This document shows positions 47,049 to 57,031 of a stretch of 64,000 nt of DNA, piece after piece (within the stretch, counting starts at the first letter, position 1; each line of letters starts with the position of its first letter). Below the pieces are notes generated by a model, which had not been told where the DNA came from, did no database searches, and saw only the letters and a program-made list of their open reading frames with translations. Source of the stretch: Chrysopilus asiliformis (Eukaryota > Arthropoda > Insecta > Diptera > Rhagionidae); contig OZ035962.1 of assembly GCA_964034945.1 (NCBI GenBank), forward strand, positions 30,717,943 through 30,781,942, given 5' to 3'. A program made the position numbers and the translations under genes.

Positions 47049-49350
47049 TCGTCCTTAAATTGTAAAAATGTACGTTAACCAACGACAATGTCAGTTGAAT
47101 TATTTATTTTGTGAAATTATGCCGAGTAAGGATGTGGAATATTTTTTTGCAATTGCAGTTGATTGAGGGTTGAATATTTAATTTATGAACTATCGATCAT
47201 TTCGTAGGGCAATTTTACAAAGTAGGCTTAAATTAACAACGTTGGTTTTGAATGGTGTGAGTTGGAAACTTTTTTAATTTAAAATATATTTTTAAGGCCT
47301 CTTTAAATGAAATACTAATTTAGATTTTTTTATTGTAGAAATTATTCACCACTGTTTTTACATGCATTTTTTTAATCGGAAAATAGAAATATAAAAATCT
47401 TTTTTTTTCTATCAGTCAAACGAAATTAATTGTGTACGAAAATAATTTACAGATGGCCAAAGTATTTTTTCTTACCATAAAGCGTACAAAGAATCAAATA
47501 GAAAACTTTTAAAAATTATTTAAAACACACTTGGAGAGAACTTTCTTGTTGAACTTCTTGTTAATTAATAATAAATAATTTAGCAACTCTTGGATATTTA
47601 TTTCTAAAGCTAATTAATAATTATCAGCATGATGTAACAGAAACTACGCACTGGTCAAGATAAGAGATAATTTTGATACACACCCAATATATTATGTATA
47701 TGTGATAAAATATTAGAAATCAGTTAACCAGTAGTAAACAGTATTGATGAACAACGAGATTTTTGATAGCTGAGGGCAAACGATAACGATATAAAATGGG
47801 AAGTGTGTGTTTTAAGAAACCGGAAAATCATTACTCAGTCATTATTCTTTTCTGCATAGCCTCAATGAGTTGATATTTTGTTAACAGTTGGGGTAGGTCA
47901 AAGTCTCTCCTTTATGCAAAAAAATTTTTTTTAAATCTTTGATGAGTTGTGAAAATGGAAAAATTTATTCTTTTTCTGAAATAATAAAACGCTCTTTTAT
48001 ATATAGATCAGAAAATTTAGATTGTGCCCAAGAAAGCATTTACGAACTTGATATATTTTCAGCCCATAGCCGTTTAATGTATTTTCCTATCAACAGATAA
48101 CAATAATGACCAAATTTTTCGGGCACTTCAATGTCATTATAACCGATTTTCACTGTATTGGGCTTTTGAATTTCTTTTGAGCTTTTGCTGCGATTAATTA
48201 ACTATCTTTCGGTATATGAACATCATTTTCATTCTTGAATAGAAATGAGATAAAAAAAATATACAGAAAGTGCAGTATATTCTAGTCATATGTAGTCGAG
48301 TCGTAGCAAAGAAGAATAAAACAAAATATAGGAAAACCCAATGAAATTTTTATCTGATGATTTTTGCAACGATATATTCTCTATACAGAGTGGTAACGCA
48401 AACAAGTTTTCCAGCATGCACGAGTCGATTCTATGGAGTGTCCTAAACAAAGTTTTTCAATATAACCCCCCCTCAAATTACTCCATAAACCTCTGTTTTA
48501 AGTTGAAAATCCAAGTAGGTGGATTAACAGAAATCTCAATTACTTCGGTTAGATGTAAGATACGGAGACAAACAAATAATGGCTTTTTCAATCACCAAAT
48601 CCGTTAGTAAATAAGTAAAGTGAGCCTTCAAAGATGAAATTTAAAAAAAAATTATCAAAAATCAACACTTTTATGCTTCTTACTCAAAAATCAACACTTT
48701 TATACTTCTTACTTCGATATGATTTTTTTTAAGAAAGAGACGCGGTCTTCAAAAACCTTTCAAAAAAATGTTTCTGCTGATATTTAAAGTAGTTTAAAAG
48801 TTATTAATGTTTTTGTGGTCGAAATGGAGGTAATTTTGAACAACTAGAGACCGTTTTAGCCAAATTGGGCGTCGTAATACTCGTTTTGGAACAACTGATT
48901 TTTTCGAATACGGTAAAACACCGGCATTAATGTAAATTTATGTACAAACACCGAGGTAAATATTGATTACAGAAAGTATCAGCGGACTTATTGTGTGTAA
49001 AATGTATAAATAAAAAAATCATTAATTTATTTTAGACATCAAGCCGCAAATTAACATATTTGTCTTAATGACGCATAAAAAATACTTTCGAGTGCCACCC
49101 GAAATTTATATGAACAATTGTGAAATTCGCTGGTGGTTGATCTTACGCAATTTTGCATTTTTTTTTGGGGAAATAAGAACCATGATTTTGAAAACTATTT
49201 TCATGAGTGAATTAATATGTACCAATTTTAATTCCTTATAAAGAAGTTAATCTATTAAATCTAAAATCATATTCACAGTTCAATAACCACTTGGAACAAT
49301 AAATGAGAACACCAACCGGTTTGTGTTACAAGAGAAGAAAAAACTTGATA
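47049..49350. other. Intergenic, nothing coding recognised
   Basis: AT-rich. A pogo-like end (TCATTATAACCGATTTTCAC then TGTA) near 48134-48157 is probably a solo relic. The 88-codon plus frame at 48341-48607 lacks recognisable features. Confidence 0.4.
48655..48712. repeat. 29-bp tandem duplication
   Basis: TCAAAAATCAACACTTTTAT and 9 more bases occur twice back to back, differing at one base. Confidence 0.85.
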
Positions 49351-49725
49351 TTAATAGAAATGCTGATTAGATTTGCCGGCTTGTTTGGTTTGAATTTCAG
49401 TGTCTATAAATAAAAAACGAACTTGATCTTTGACCGAACATTGACCGCTAACAAAGAATTCGCCAAACCGGCAGGAAAAAACATAAAAAGGTCCATATAC
49501 CAAAAAAAAAGAATAGTACTCCGAAATATTTCCCACATCACCTAAATCTACCCCGAAATGTTTAGTTTGTGAAATTCCTTCTCCGACATATTGTAATTGA
49601 AAGTTATTTAGGAGTAATGATAGTGAAGGTTGTGATTTATCATTTACATTTACATTTACGAAATAGTGATAATATCCAAAGGCAATTGCTAGACCTCCTA
49701 CCAAATATTTCAGCAAACCCGCCAT
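49351..49725 (-). CDS. Hypothetical 124-residue membrane-anchored protein
   Basis: The ATG frame begins MAGLLKYLVGGLAIAFGYYH, a signal-anchor-like hydrophobic segment. Polar and aromatic sequence follows (FGVDLGDVGNISEYYSFFLV, YGPFYVFSCRFGEFF). No intron is needed; a GTAGAT at HFG|V could be a donor but no partner exon was found. No family recognised. The purine context before the ATG is favourable (GAGAATGG). Confidence 0.4.
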   Translation of the reverse strand: MAGLLKYLVGGLAIAFGYYHYFVNVNVNDKSQPSLSLLLNNFQLQYVGEGISQTKHFGVDLGDVGNISEYYSFFLVYGPFYVFSCRFGEFFVSGQCSVKDQVRFLFIDTEIQTKQAGKSNQHFY

Positions 49726-51093
49726 TCTCGATTATTGTGCGTAATAAATTTTCGTTATCTCGGTACGCCGCTTCGAACTAAAAAGAAGTAAACTTGATTA
49801 AATGAAACTGCATTGCTAGAAGAACTGCTGGAAATATCTGTGGAACTTTTGCGTTCAAAGTCCAGATTTGAGATTTTTTTCGGCAATTACGATGCAAAAA
49901 TAGAGGCAAAATTAAGTGACTAATAGAATCTGATTGGGAGCAGGGAAGATTGGGAGGTGCAAATGGGGATTGGACTGACAGAAATTACCTTTTTCAATTA
50001 TGATTGTTTTGATAGACAGATCCTGTAGTACTTCCTCGACAAAAACTTTATTTCTGGCCGGTAGACAAAAAAACACTTTGACACGAGCTATTGGAATAAA
50101 TATTCCAATATATTTGACACAAATATTGGAATAAAAATGTCTGGAAGCATCTGGAATATTTGTTTATCGCCTTTCGCATTTTTGTTTAAATTCAAATATA
50201 AACGGTCTGCACGGAAAAAAGTTACAAGTTTTTTTATTTCTTTTAATTGGAGTTTGTTTCTTCTTTCTGTATTAAATGGTGAAACAATTTTAAAAAGTAA
50301 GTTAATTTCCAAATACTCAAAATGGAAATTATTTTTGGAGATGAAATTTTCTTAATAGAAACGCCTAAATTTATGCAAACATTTAGTAGGTTTTCAATGA
50401 TATGTTGGCGCAATTTTTAATTTTGGATTTTCGTTCAATTTGTTACCACCAACTACGTTAGCACTACGTTAACACTTGAAATGGTTTCTAGAGAAACAAA
50501 TGTTCCACATCACCAAAAAGCCCTAAAAATTTCCATAGTTAACATACAATTGGTCCGCTAATTACGAACTACCTGGGTGGGAATCTATTACAAAATTACG
50601 GTAGTAGTTCTTTAATATTAGGACTGAAATTTAACTTAAAAATTTACATACTAACTATAAGAATATGAGATAGAGGAATGTGCTATCAAAACATAAGATC
50701 AAAGATTTTTGTTTGAAAAATCTACTCTTGGCGCGAAAATTTTTAAACAAAATGAAAATTTTTCCGTAAAATTTTTCCGTATCGAGTACATTTAAGTTGA
50801 AACCTACAGGATTTTTTTTATATAGTCCTTTTCTATTCAGACTATTATAAAACGGAAGGCTGCTAAATTCAGGGCTAAAATGTTGTGTAATGGTTCGTCA
50901 ATAATTAGAAATTTCAAAAGATAAATTTCGAAACTTTTATTAATTTTTTGTTCCCAAATTACCGAGAAAAGACTCTTATATCGTGTTCACCTGTTTAATC
51001 AGTTTTGATCGAATAAAGATTTCCTTCGACTAGTTAGTCGATCGGAAACGCACAGGATTTCTTCAGGTTCTATTGGTAAATATATCTCACCTT
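49726..51093. other. Intergenic, nothing recognised
   Basis: AT-rich flank of the retrotransposon. A small palindromic patch around GGAATAAATATTCC lies near 50091-50110. Confidence 0.4.
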
Positions 51094-51309
51094 TGTAAGA
51101 ATTGTATACTTGTTATTAGTTACTTGTTATTAGTTACTTGTTACTTAAAAACATAAATATTCGTTGAGCATAGTAGTATTTCAAAATCATTATGTTACAT
51201 TATTTTCCATTTTTGTCAGTTTTAAATATTTTGCAAAACGGTTAAGTTCAAATAAATATTTCGTGTTGAAATAACTTTGTTTGATTTAATATTTAATAGC
51301 CATCCTACA
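51094..51309 (+). repeat. 5' LTR
   Basis: 216 bp, TGTAAG...CCTACA. It contains the direct phrase TTATTAGTTACTTG twice, and an AATAAA-containing stretch (CAAATAAATATTTCG) that may serve as poly(A) signal. Confidence 0.95.
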
Positions 51310-51426
51310 AATCAGAAGTGGGATTACGTTAAAATAAAGTCGCGACTGTGTATTTCCTGTGTATTTTTTTTCCGTGAATTTTTCTCTCATTTTGTCCTGT
51401 GGTGTGAAGTTTTTCATTTATATGAA

Positions 51427-54400
51427 ATGGAAAACAATGCAGACGTGCAATCACGAGCAAAGGAGTTCTTGGAGACGGCCAAGATCGAAGAACTGAAAGA
51501 AAAATTGGAAAAGCTTGGAATATCAAAGGTCGGTAAAAAAGCAGCTTTGAAATTACGTTTGGAAATTGCTTGGAAGAATTTATCTACTAGTCAGCTTTTG
51601 GAAAATTTGTGCGACGAAGAAAATTCAAATATTAATGAAACACGTTTGGATGAAGAAAATTTTGAAAGAATTCAAGACGACATAATTGATACAGGTATAA
51701 ATTTAGACAATCAAATAGAAAAATTGCGAGAACAGGTAGAAAAACAGAAACAAATTTTGGAACTGCAAAAACAGCTACAGGAGTTAACGGCATTATCTGT
51801 ATCTGGTTTTTCTGAAAAATCGATGCCACTTCATTTTAAGGATATCGAAGAATCCATTCCTAAATTTAGTGGTGATGATAATTACAGAGTTGAAAAATGG
51901 GTTCAAGATTTCGAAGAATCAGCTGAAATTTTTAAATGGGACTCACGTATGAGTCTAGTATGTGCAAAAAGGTTATTGGTTGGAACCGCTAAATTATTTT
52001 TAAGAACGGTCAATGTAAGAACTTGGCCAGAATTAAGGTTAATCTTACTGGAAGAATTTAACAAATCTGTCACATGTGGTGATATTCATAATAAATTGAG
52101 AAATCGGAAACAACAGATCACTGAAAATTTACAACAGTATCTCCTTGCCATGCAAGAAATCGCTTTTCTATCAAACATTGAAGAAGTGGATATTGTTCAA
52201 TACGTCATCAATGGCATACCAGATTCTGCAACCAATAAAATGCTTTTGTATGGTGCTAACAATATTAGTCAATTGAAGGTGGAGCTAAAAAAATATGAAC
52301 GTATGAAAAATAGTTCAAGAATTCCTTTTGAAAAACGCTCTTATCCAGGACAGACATCAAACAACCGAATTCTTGCAAACACCAAGTGTTTTAATTGCAA
52401 TAATCTTGGACACTTGAGCTCTAATTGTCCAAATCGCCAGAAAGTTCGGTGTTTCAAATGTGGAAAAGATGGACATTTGGCAAATAATTGTCAACCAAAT
52501 CCGCAACAAAATTTTCCAAGAAATCCGTCAAGGGTTATGATGCTTCAAGGAAACAACGACGATGAAGAACATGGAGCTGATGATTCTGAAGATATAAGTG
52601 AAGATAACCGGTGCGATCAAATAAATAGTGAGTTTGATTTGTCACTAAATTGTAAATTTTATAAAGGGAAAGACGATAAGATTGGCAGTTTTGCATCGAA
52701 GTTTCTCACACTTTTGGACACTGGCAGCGCTATAAGTTTTGTTTTGAAGAATCATATACCTGAAAATTTAATTACACCTTTAACTTCAACATTAAATTAT
52801 TCTGGTATAAATGGCAGTCAATTGTTCATCGAAGGTACTGTAATATGCCAATTTTTGTTTGAATCAAAAAATATTTGTTTAGAATTATATGTTGTTAAAG
52901 AAAGTAGTATAAGGAATTTTACAATGTTATTAGGTAGAGATTTTCTAAAATTAGTAAATTTAAAACTTTTCTGTTGTGAGTCATTATGTAAAAATGCTAT
53001 GTATGTCAATGAAAATGAAGAAGGTAATGAATCGAACTGGTTAAATAATATTTTACTTGTTAATGAACCAGAATTGAATTTAGATATAAATGAAAATTTA
53101 AATTTTTGTATTAAACAGTCGATTACTCAAATAATTAAAAAAAGTATGTGTGTTGAGAATCATGAATACAAGGATAACGATGTAGAAATGAATATAAATT
53201 TGATAAAAAATGAACCATTTCATAGTTCTCCACGCAGGTTACCTTTTGCTCATAAGAATGAACTTCAAAAAATAATTGATGATTTATTAAAGCGTAAAAT
53301 TATTCGTGAAAGTTCATCTCCATATGCATCACCAATTGTAATAGTTAAAAAGAAAAATGGCGAATTAAGATTATGTGTAGATTTTCGAAATTTAAATAGA
53401 GTAACACATAAAGACAATTATCCTTTACCTAATATTGAGGATAATTTGGATTGTTTACGAAACAAAAAATATTTCACAACATTGGATCTTAAAAATGGAT
53501 TCCATCATGTTAAAATTGCAGATGATAGTGTAAAATATACATCCTTTGTTACACCATTAGGGCAATTTGAATATTTACGTTTACCTTTTGGTTTAAAAAA
53601 TGGTCCACCAGTTTTTCAACGTTATATTAATAAAATATTTCAAAAATTAGTTCGTGCTGGAAAGCTTCTAGTATATATGGATGATTTACTTATTGCTACT
53701 GACACTGTTGAAGAACATTTAGATATTTTAAAAGAAGTTTTTAGTTTAATTCATGAATATTCTTTACAAATAAGGCCTGATAAGTGCAAATTTCTTGTCG
53801 AAGAAATAGTTTATTTGGGTTACAAGGTTTCTTATGAGGGTATTCGACCAAATGATGAGGGGTTAAGAGCAGTTAAAGAATTTCAAATTCCGAAAAATGT
53901 TAAACAGCTACAAAGTTTTTTAGGGCTATGTTCTTATTTTCGAAAATTCATTCAAAACTTTGCTAACATTGCTAAGCCTCTATATGATTTACTAAGAAGA
54001 GAAAATAGTTTCAAAATGGGATTGGATCAAGTAAATTGTTTTAATAAATTAAAATCAAAATTAGTAGAAGCGCCTGTATTAACAATATACAATCCTTTAA
54101 GTGAAACAGAGTTGCATTGTGATGCTAGTAGTTCTGGTTTTGGAGCAGTCTTAATGCAGAAGCAAGATGATGGTAAATTTCATCCAGTGTTTTTCTTTTC
54201 TAAAAGGACAACTGCATCTGAATCAAAATTTCATAGCTATGAACTTGAGACGCTGTCAATAATTTATGCTCTAAGAAGGTTTCGGATATATTTGCTAGGA
54301 TTAGAATTCAAAATTGTGACTGATTGTCAATCACTGACATTAACATTAAATAAAAAACTTTTAAATCCGAGAATTTCGAGATGGGCGTTAGAATTGGAAA

Positions 54401-55716
54401 ATTTCAATTACAGAATAGAACATCGTATTGGTTCAAAGATGTCGCATGTAGATGCATTAAGTAGATGTACAAATGTGTTAGTTTTAGAGTCTGATACTTT
54501 CGAGTACGCGCTAGCATCGGCTCAACGAAAAGATTCACTTATCAGAGATATTTCAAAATCACTTGAAGAAAAAGAAGATCAATTTTTTGAAATGATAAAT
54601 GGTTTAGTTTACCGAAAAATTAATGATAAGGTTTTATTTTATGTTCCAAAACAAATGGAACATTCAGTTATTCAGACTTATCATGAAAATATGTGTCATT
54701 TAGGTGTAGATAAATGTTATGGGATTATAAATGAATCTTATTGGTTTCCAAAAATGAAAACAAAAATTAAGGAATATATCAATAATTGTTTGAAATGTGT
54801 TCACTTTTCACCTTTGTCAGGAAAGCCAGAAGGTATTTTACATAATATTCCAAAGGGGGAGTTGCCTTTTCAGTTAATACATGTAGATCATTATGGTCCT
54901 CTTCCGAGTAGCAAAAGAAGAAATAAATACTTGTTTTTGATCGTAGATAGTTTTACTAAATTTTCAAAACTTTATCCAGTAAAATCGACTTCAACAAAAG
55001 AAGTAATTCAATGTCTTAAAAATTATTCTAATTACTATAGTATACCAAAAACAATTATTTCAGATAGAGGATCTTGTTTTACTTCTACTGAATTCTCTGA
55101 GTATTGTATGGAACAAAACATAGTTCATATAAAAAATGCCACAGGCTCACCGCAATCTAATGGTCAGGTAGAAAGAATAAATCGAATTATTACGCCTATG
55201 ATTTCAAAAGAATCAGAATTAGATTTTGCTGATTGGGATAAAACTATAGGTAAAGTTGAGTTCGCTTTAAATAATACTATTAATAGAAGTATTAATACTA
55301 CACCAAGTATTTTACTTTTTGGAATAAATCAACGCGGAAATTTTTGTGATAAAATAAAAGAATTTGTAGAAAAAAGCATTAATAATCTTGAAGAACGAGA
55401 TTTAAATAAAACACGGAATCTAGCAAGTCAAACAATTAAAAATTGTCAAAAATACAGTGAAATGTATTACAACAAAAAACACAAACCACCTAACAAATAT
55501 AAAAAAGGTGATTACATATTAATTAAAAATGTTGATACAACACCAGGCGTTAATAAAAAATTACTAAAAAAATTCAAAGGCCCTTATGTTGTAAAAGAAG
55601 TATTGCCAAATGATCGTTATGCAATTTGTGATGTAGATGGTATGCAAATTAGTAGAATACCTTACCGTGGAATATGTTCACCAGCAAACATGAAACCTTA
55701 TATTCAATTGAATTAA
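51427..55716 (+). CDS. Retrotransposon Gag-Pol polyprotein
   Basis: 1,429 residues from the ATG at 51427. The open frame extends upstream into the LTR without another in-frame ATG, and this one opens MENNADVQSRAKEF. Domains, rough residues: SAP-like helix pair near 15-50 (KEKLEKLGISKVGKKAAL); retrotransposon-gag-like region 130-300; two CCHC knuckles near 321 and 342; aspartic protease LLDTGS near 431; reverse transcriptase to YMDD near 750; RNase H (HCDASSSGFGA) near 897; integrase HHCC near 1086-1120; DDE core Asp near 1153, Asp near 1212 (SDRGS), Glu near 1249 (GQVERINR). No frameshift or stop separates Gag from Pol, so both would be one precursor. Codon use is very AT-rich. Apparently intact. 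Confidence 0.93.
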   Translation: MENNADVQSRAKEFLETAKIEELKEKLEKLGISKVGKKAALKLRLEIAWKNLSTSQLLENLCDEENSNINETRLDEENFERIQDDIIDTGINLDNQIEKLREQVEKQKQILELQKQLQELTALSVSGFSEKSMPLHFKDIEESIPKFSGDDNYRVEKWVQDFEESAEIFKWDSRMSLVCAKRLLVGTAKLFLRTVNVRTWPELRLILLEEFNKSVTCGDIHNKLRNRKQQITENLQQYLLAMQEIAFLSNIEEVDIVQYVINGIPDSATNKMLLYGANNISQLKVELKKYERMKNSSRIPFEKRSYPGQTSNNRILANTKCFNCNNLGHLSSNCPNRQKVRCFKCGKDGHLANNCQPNPQQNFPRNPSRVMMLQGNNDDEEHGADDSEDISEDNRCDQINSEFDLSLNCKFYKGKDDKIGSFASKFLTLLDTGSAISFVLKNHIPENLITPLTSTLNYSGINGSQLFIEGTVICQFLFESKNICLELYVVKESSIRNFTMLLGRDFLKLVNLKLFCCESLCKNAMYVNENEEGNESNWLNNILLVNEPELNLDINENLNFCIKQSITQIIKKSMCVENHEYKDNDVEMNINLIKNEPFHSSPRRLPFAHKNELQKIIDDLLKRKIIRESSSPYASPIVIVKKKNGELRLCVDFRNLNRVTHKDNYPLPNIEDNLDCLRNKKYFTTLDLKNGFHHVKIADDSVKYTSFVTPLGQFEYLRLPFGLKNGPPVFQRYINKIFQKLVRAGKLLVYMDDLLIATDTVEEHLDILKEVFSLIHEYSLQIRPDKCKFLVEEIVYLGYKVSYEGIRPNDEGLRAVKEFQIPKNVKQLQSFLGLCSYFRKFIQNFANIAKPLYDLLRRENSFKMGLDQVNCFNKLKSKLVEAPVLTIYNPLSETELHCDASSSGFGAVLMQKQDDGKFHPVFFFSKRTTASESKFHSYELETLSIIYALRRFRIYLLGLEFKIVTDCQSLTLTLNKKLLNPRISRWALELENFNYRIEHRIGSKMSHVDALSRCTNVLVLESDTFEYALASAQRKDSLIRDISKSLEEKEDQFFEMINGLVYRKINDKVLFYVPKQMEHSVIQTYHENMCHLGVDKCYGIINESYWFPKMKTKIKEYINNCLKCVHFSPLSGKPEGILHNIPKGELPFQLIHVDHYGPLPSSKRRNKYLFLIVDSFTKFSKLYPVKSTSTKEVIQCLKNYSNYYSIPKTIISDRGSCFTSTEFSEYCMEQNIVHIKNATGSPQSNGQVERINRIITPMISKESELDFADWDKTIGKVEFALNNTINRSINTTPSILLFGINQRGNFCDKIKEFVEKSINNLEERDLNKTRNLASQTIKNCQKYSEMYYNKKHKPPNKYKKGDYILIKNVDTTPGVNKKLLKKFKGPYVVKEVLPNDRYAICDVDGMQISRIPYRGICSPANMKPYIQLN

Positions 55717-55868
55717 ATATTGACATACATAATATTTTCATTACTAATTTTTGTGTTTAAATGTTTATTACTGATTTTATTATTAAGAACCTATTGTTTT
55801 AAAAAAAATGTGAAAGATTTTTTTTTAATTTAGCAAATCGAGGGCGATTTAAGGTCAGGATGGCCGAA

Positions 55869-56084
55869 TGTAAGAATTGTATACTTGTTATTAGTTACTT
55901 GTTATTAGTTACTTGTTACTTAAAAACATAAATATTCGTTGAGCATAGTAGTATTTCAAAATCATTATGTTACATTATTTTCCATTTTTGTCAGTTTTAA
56001 ATATTTTGCAAAACGGTTAAGTTCAAATAAATATTTCGTGTTGAAATAACTTTGTTTGATTTAATATTTAATAGCCATCCTACA
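55869..56084 (+). repeat. 3' LTR
   Basis: Same 216-bp sequence as the 5' LTR; no difference seen by eye. Confidence 0.95.
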
Positions 56085-57031
56085 CCTTCTAAACCTTTCC
56101 TCATTTTTTCCATAACTTATGGTGGTCGAGAAAATCACTCTCATAAAAAAGCTTTTGAAGACATTTTTCTGAGCACATTTCGAGTAATAACAATATTAAT
56201 CCGAGGTTTTTCAATTCCATTTTTTTAAATTAAGATTGTGATAAATATTTCGTTAGCCTTTTATTTAATCAATTTACTCATTTTTTCAATTACGTTAAAT
56301 ATTAAATTGAGACTTTTAGTAACAAGAGTTAATTTGTACAAATTAATGTTAGCTTAAGCTTAATGTAATTTAAACGAATTTCGATAAACTTTTAATTCAA
56401 TTAGTTTTTTTTTTTGATCAATGGTTGCTTTTTCGATCTATCACCTGATTTCCGTTCTTTCAGCTATAAGAGGGAGCAACAATACTTGTGTAGATTAGAA
56501 AACTAATAGAGTAGGTACGATTTTCTTCGAAGAAATAACCGATCATCAGATAAGGGATGACAAAAATTCCCATTGGGATATTGCTTTGCCGACAAACAAT
56601 AAGTATAGGTATATACAATTTAAACACTTGATGATTACAAATACGATTTTTTATTTAAAATTGAAAATTTTACTAGACCTTAAATTTATAAACATTTAAA
56701 AATTAACATAACGAGTACGTGCTATATCAAATTTATGTTCATACACACATAAAAATAAATCTTAAACATAAATCAAATATTATCGAAAAATGATCGAAGA
56801 AAATAGAATTTCAAATATTACCGAAAGTCCATTTTTCGGGAAAATATAAATGATATTCTTGTAGTTGGGCTAACACAGGAACAACAAAAGGATATTTAGT
56901 TGATGTTGATAAACCTTTCATCCTTAAGTGAATTATTTACAATAAATATAACAGAATTAGAAAATCGAACCAAAACATAAATTGCTCATAAAGCAATCCT
57001 TAAGTTTGGTACCACCACGTCTGAAAGGAAA
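56085..57031. other. Intergenic and 3' side of the Gln/Pro-rich gene
   Basis: AT-rich, includes the likely 3'UTR of the minus-strand gene (TTTATT near 56945). Nothing else recognised. Confidence 0.4.

Larger units (their letters stand above)
51094..56084 (+). mobile_element. Complete Ty3/gypsy LTR retrotransposon, very recent insertion
   Basis: 4,991 bp bounded by 216-bp LTRs that look identical by eye. They begin TGTAAG and end CCTACA and are flanked by a CCTT duplication (51090-51093, 56085-56088). One uninterrupted Gag-Pol frame fills the interior; there is no env frame. Domain order PR-RT-RNaseH-IN is that of Metaviridae. The integrase segment around HVDHYGPL and DSFTKF resembles the CsRn1/Kabuki-type elements, from memory. 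No TGG-type primer site directly abuts the 5' LTR, and the sequence before the 3' LTR (GGTCAGGATGGCCGAA) is a poor polypurine tract. Confidence 0.95.

Noticed and set aside
48341..48607. 88-codon plus-strand frame with an ATG
   Set aside because: No signal peptide, domain or splice context, and AT-driven codon content. Not enough to call a gene.
49569..49781. 70-codon plus frame opposite the 49351-49725 ORF
   Set aside because: Antisense of the minus ORF, without a favourable start or domain.
51277..51426. Upstream extension of the retrotransposon frame
   Set aside because: It begins inside the LTR with a TTG codon. The ATG at 51427 is the first in-frame ATG and starts a Gag-like sequence.
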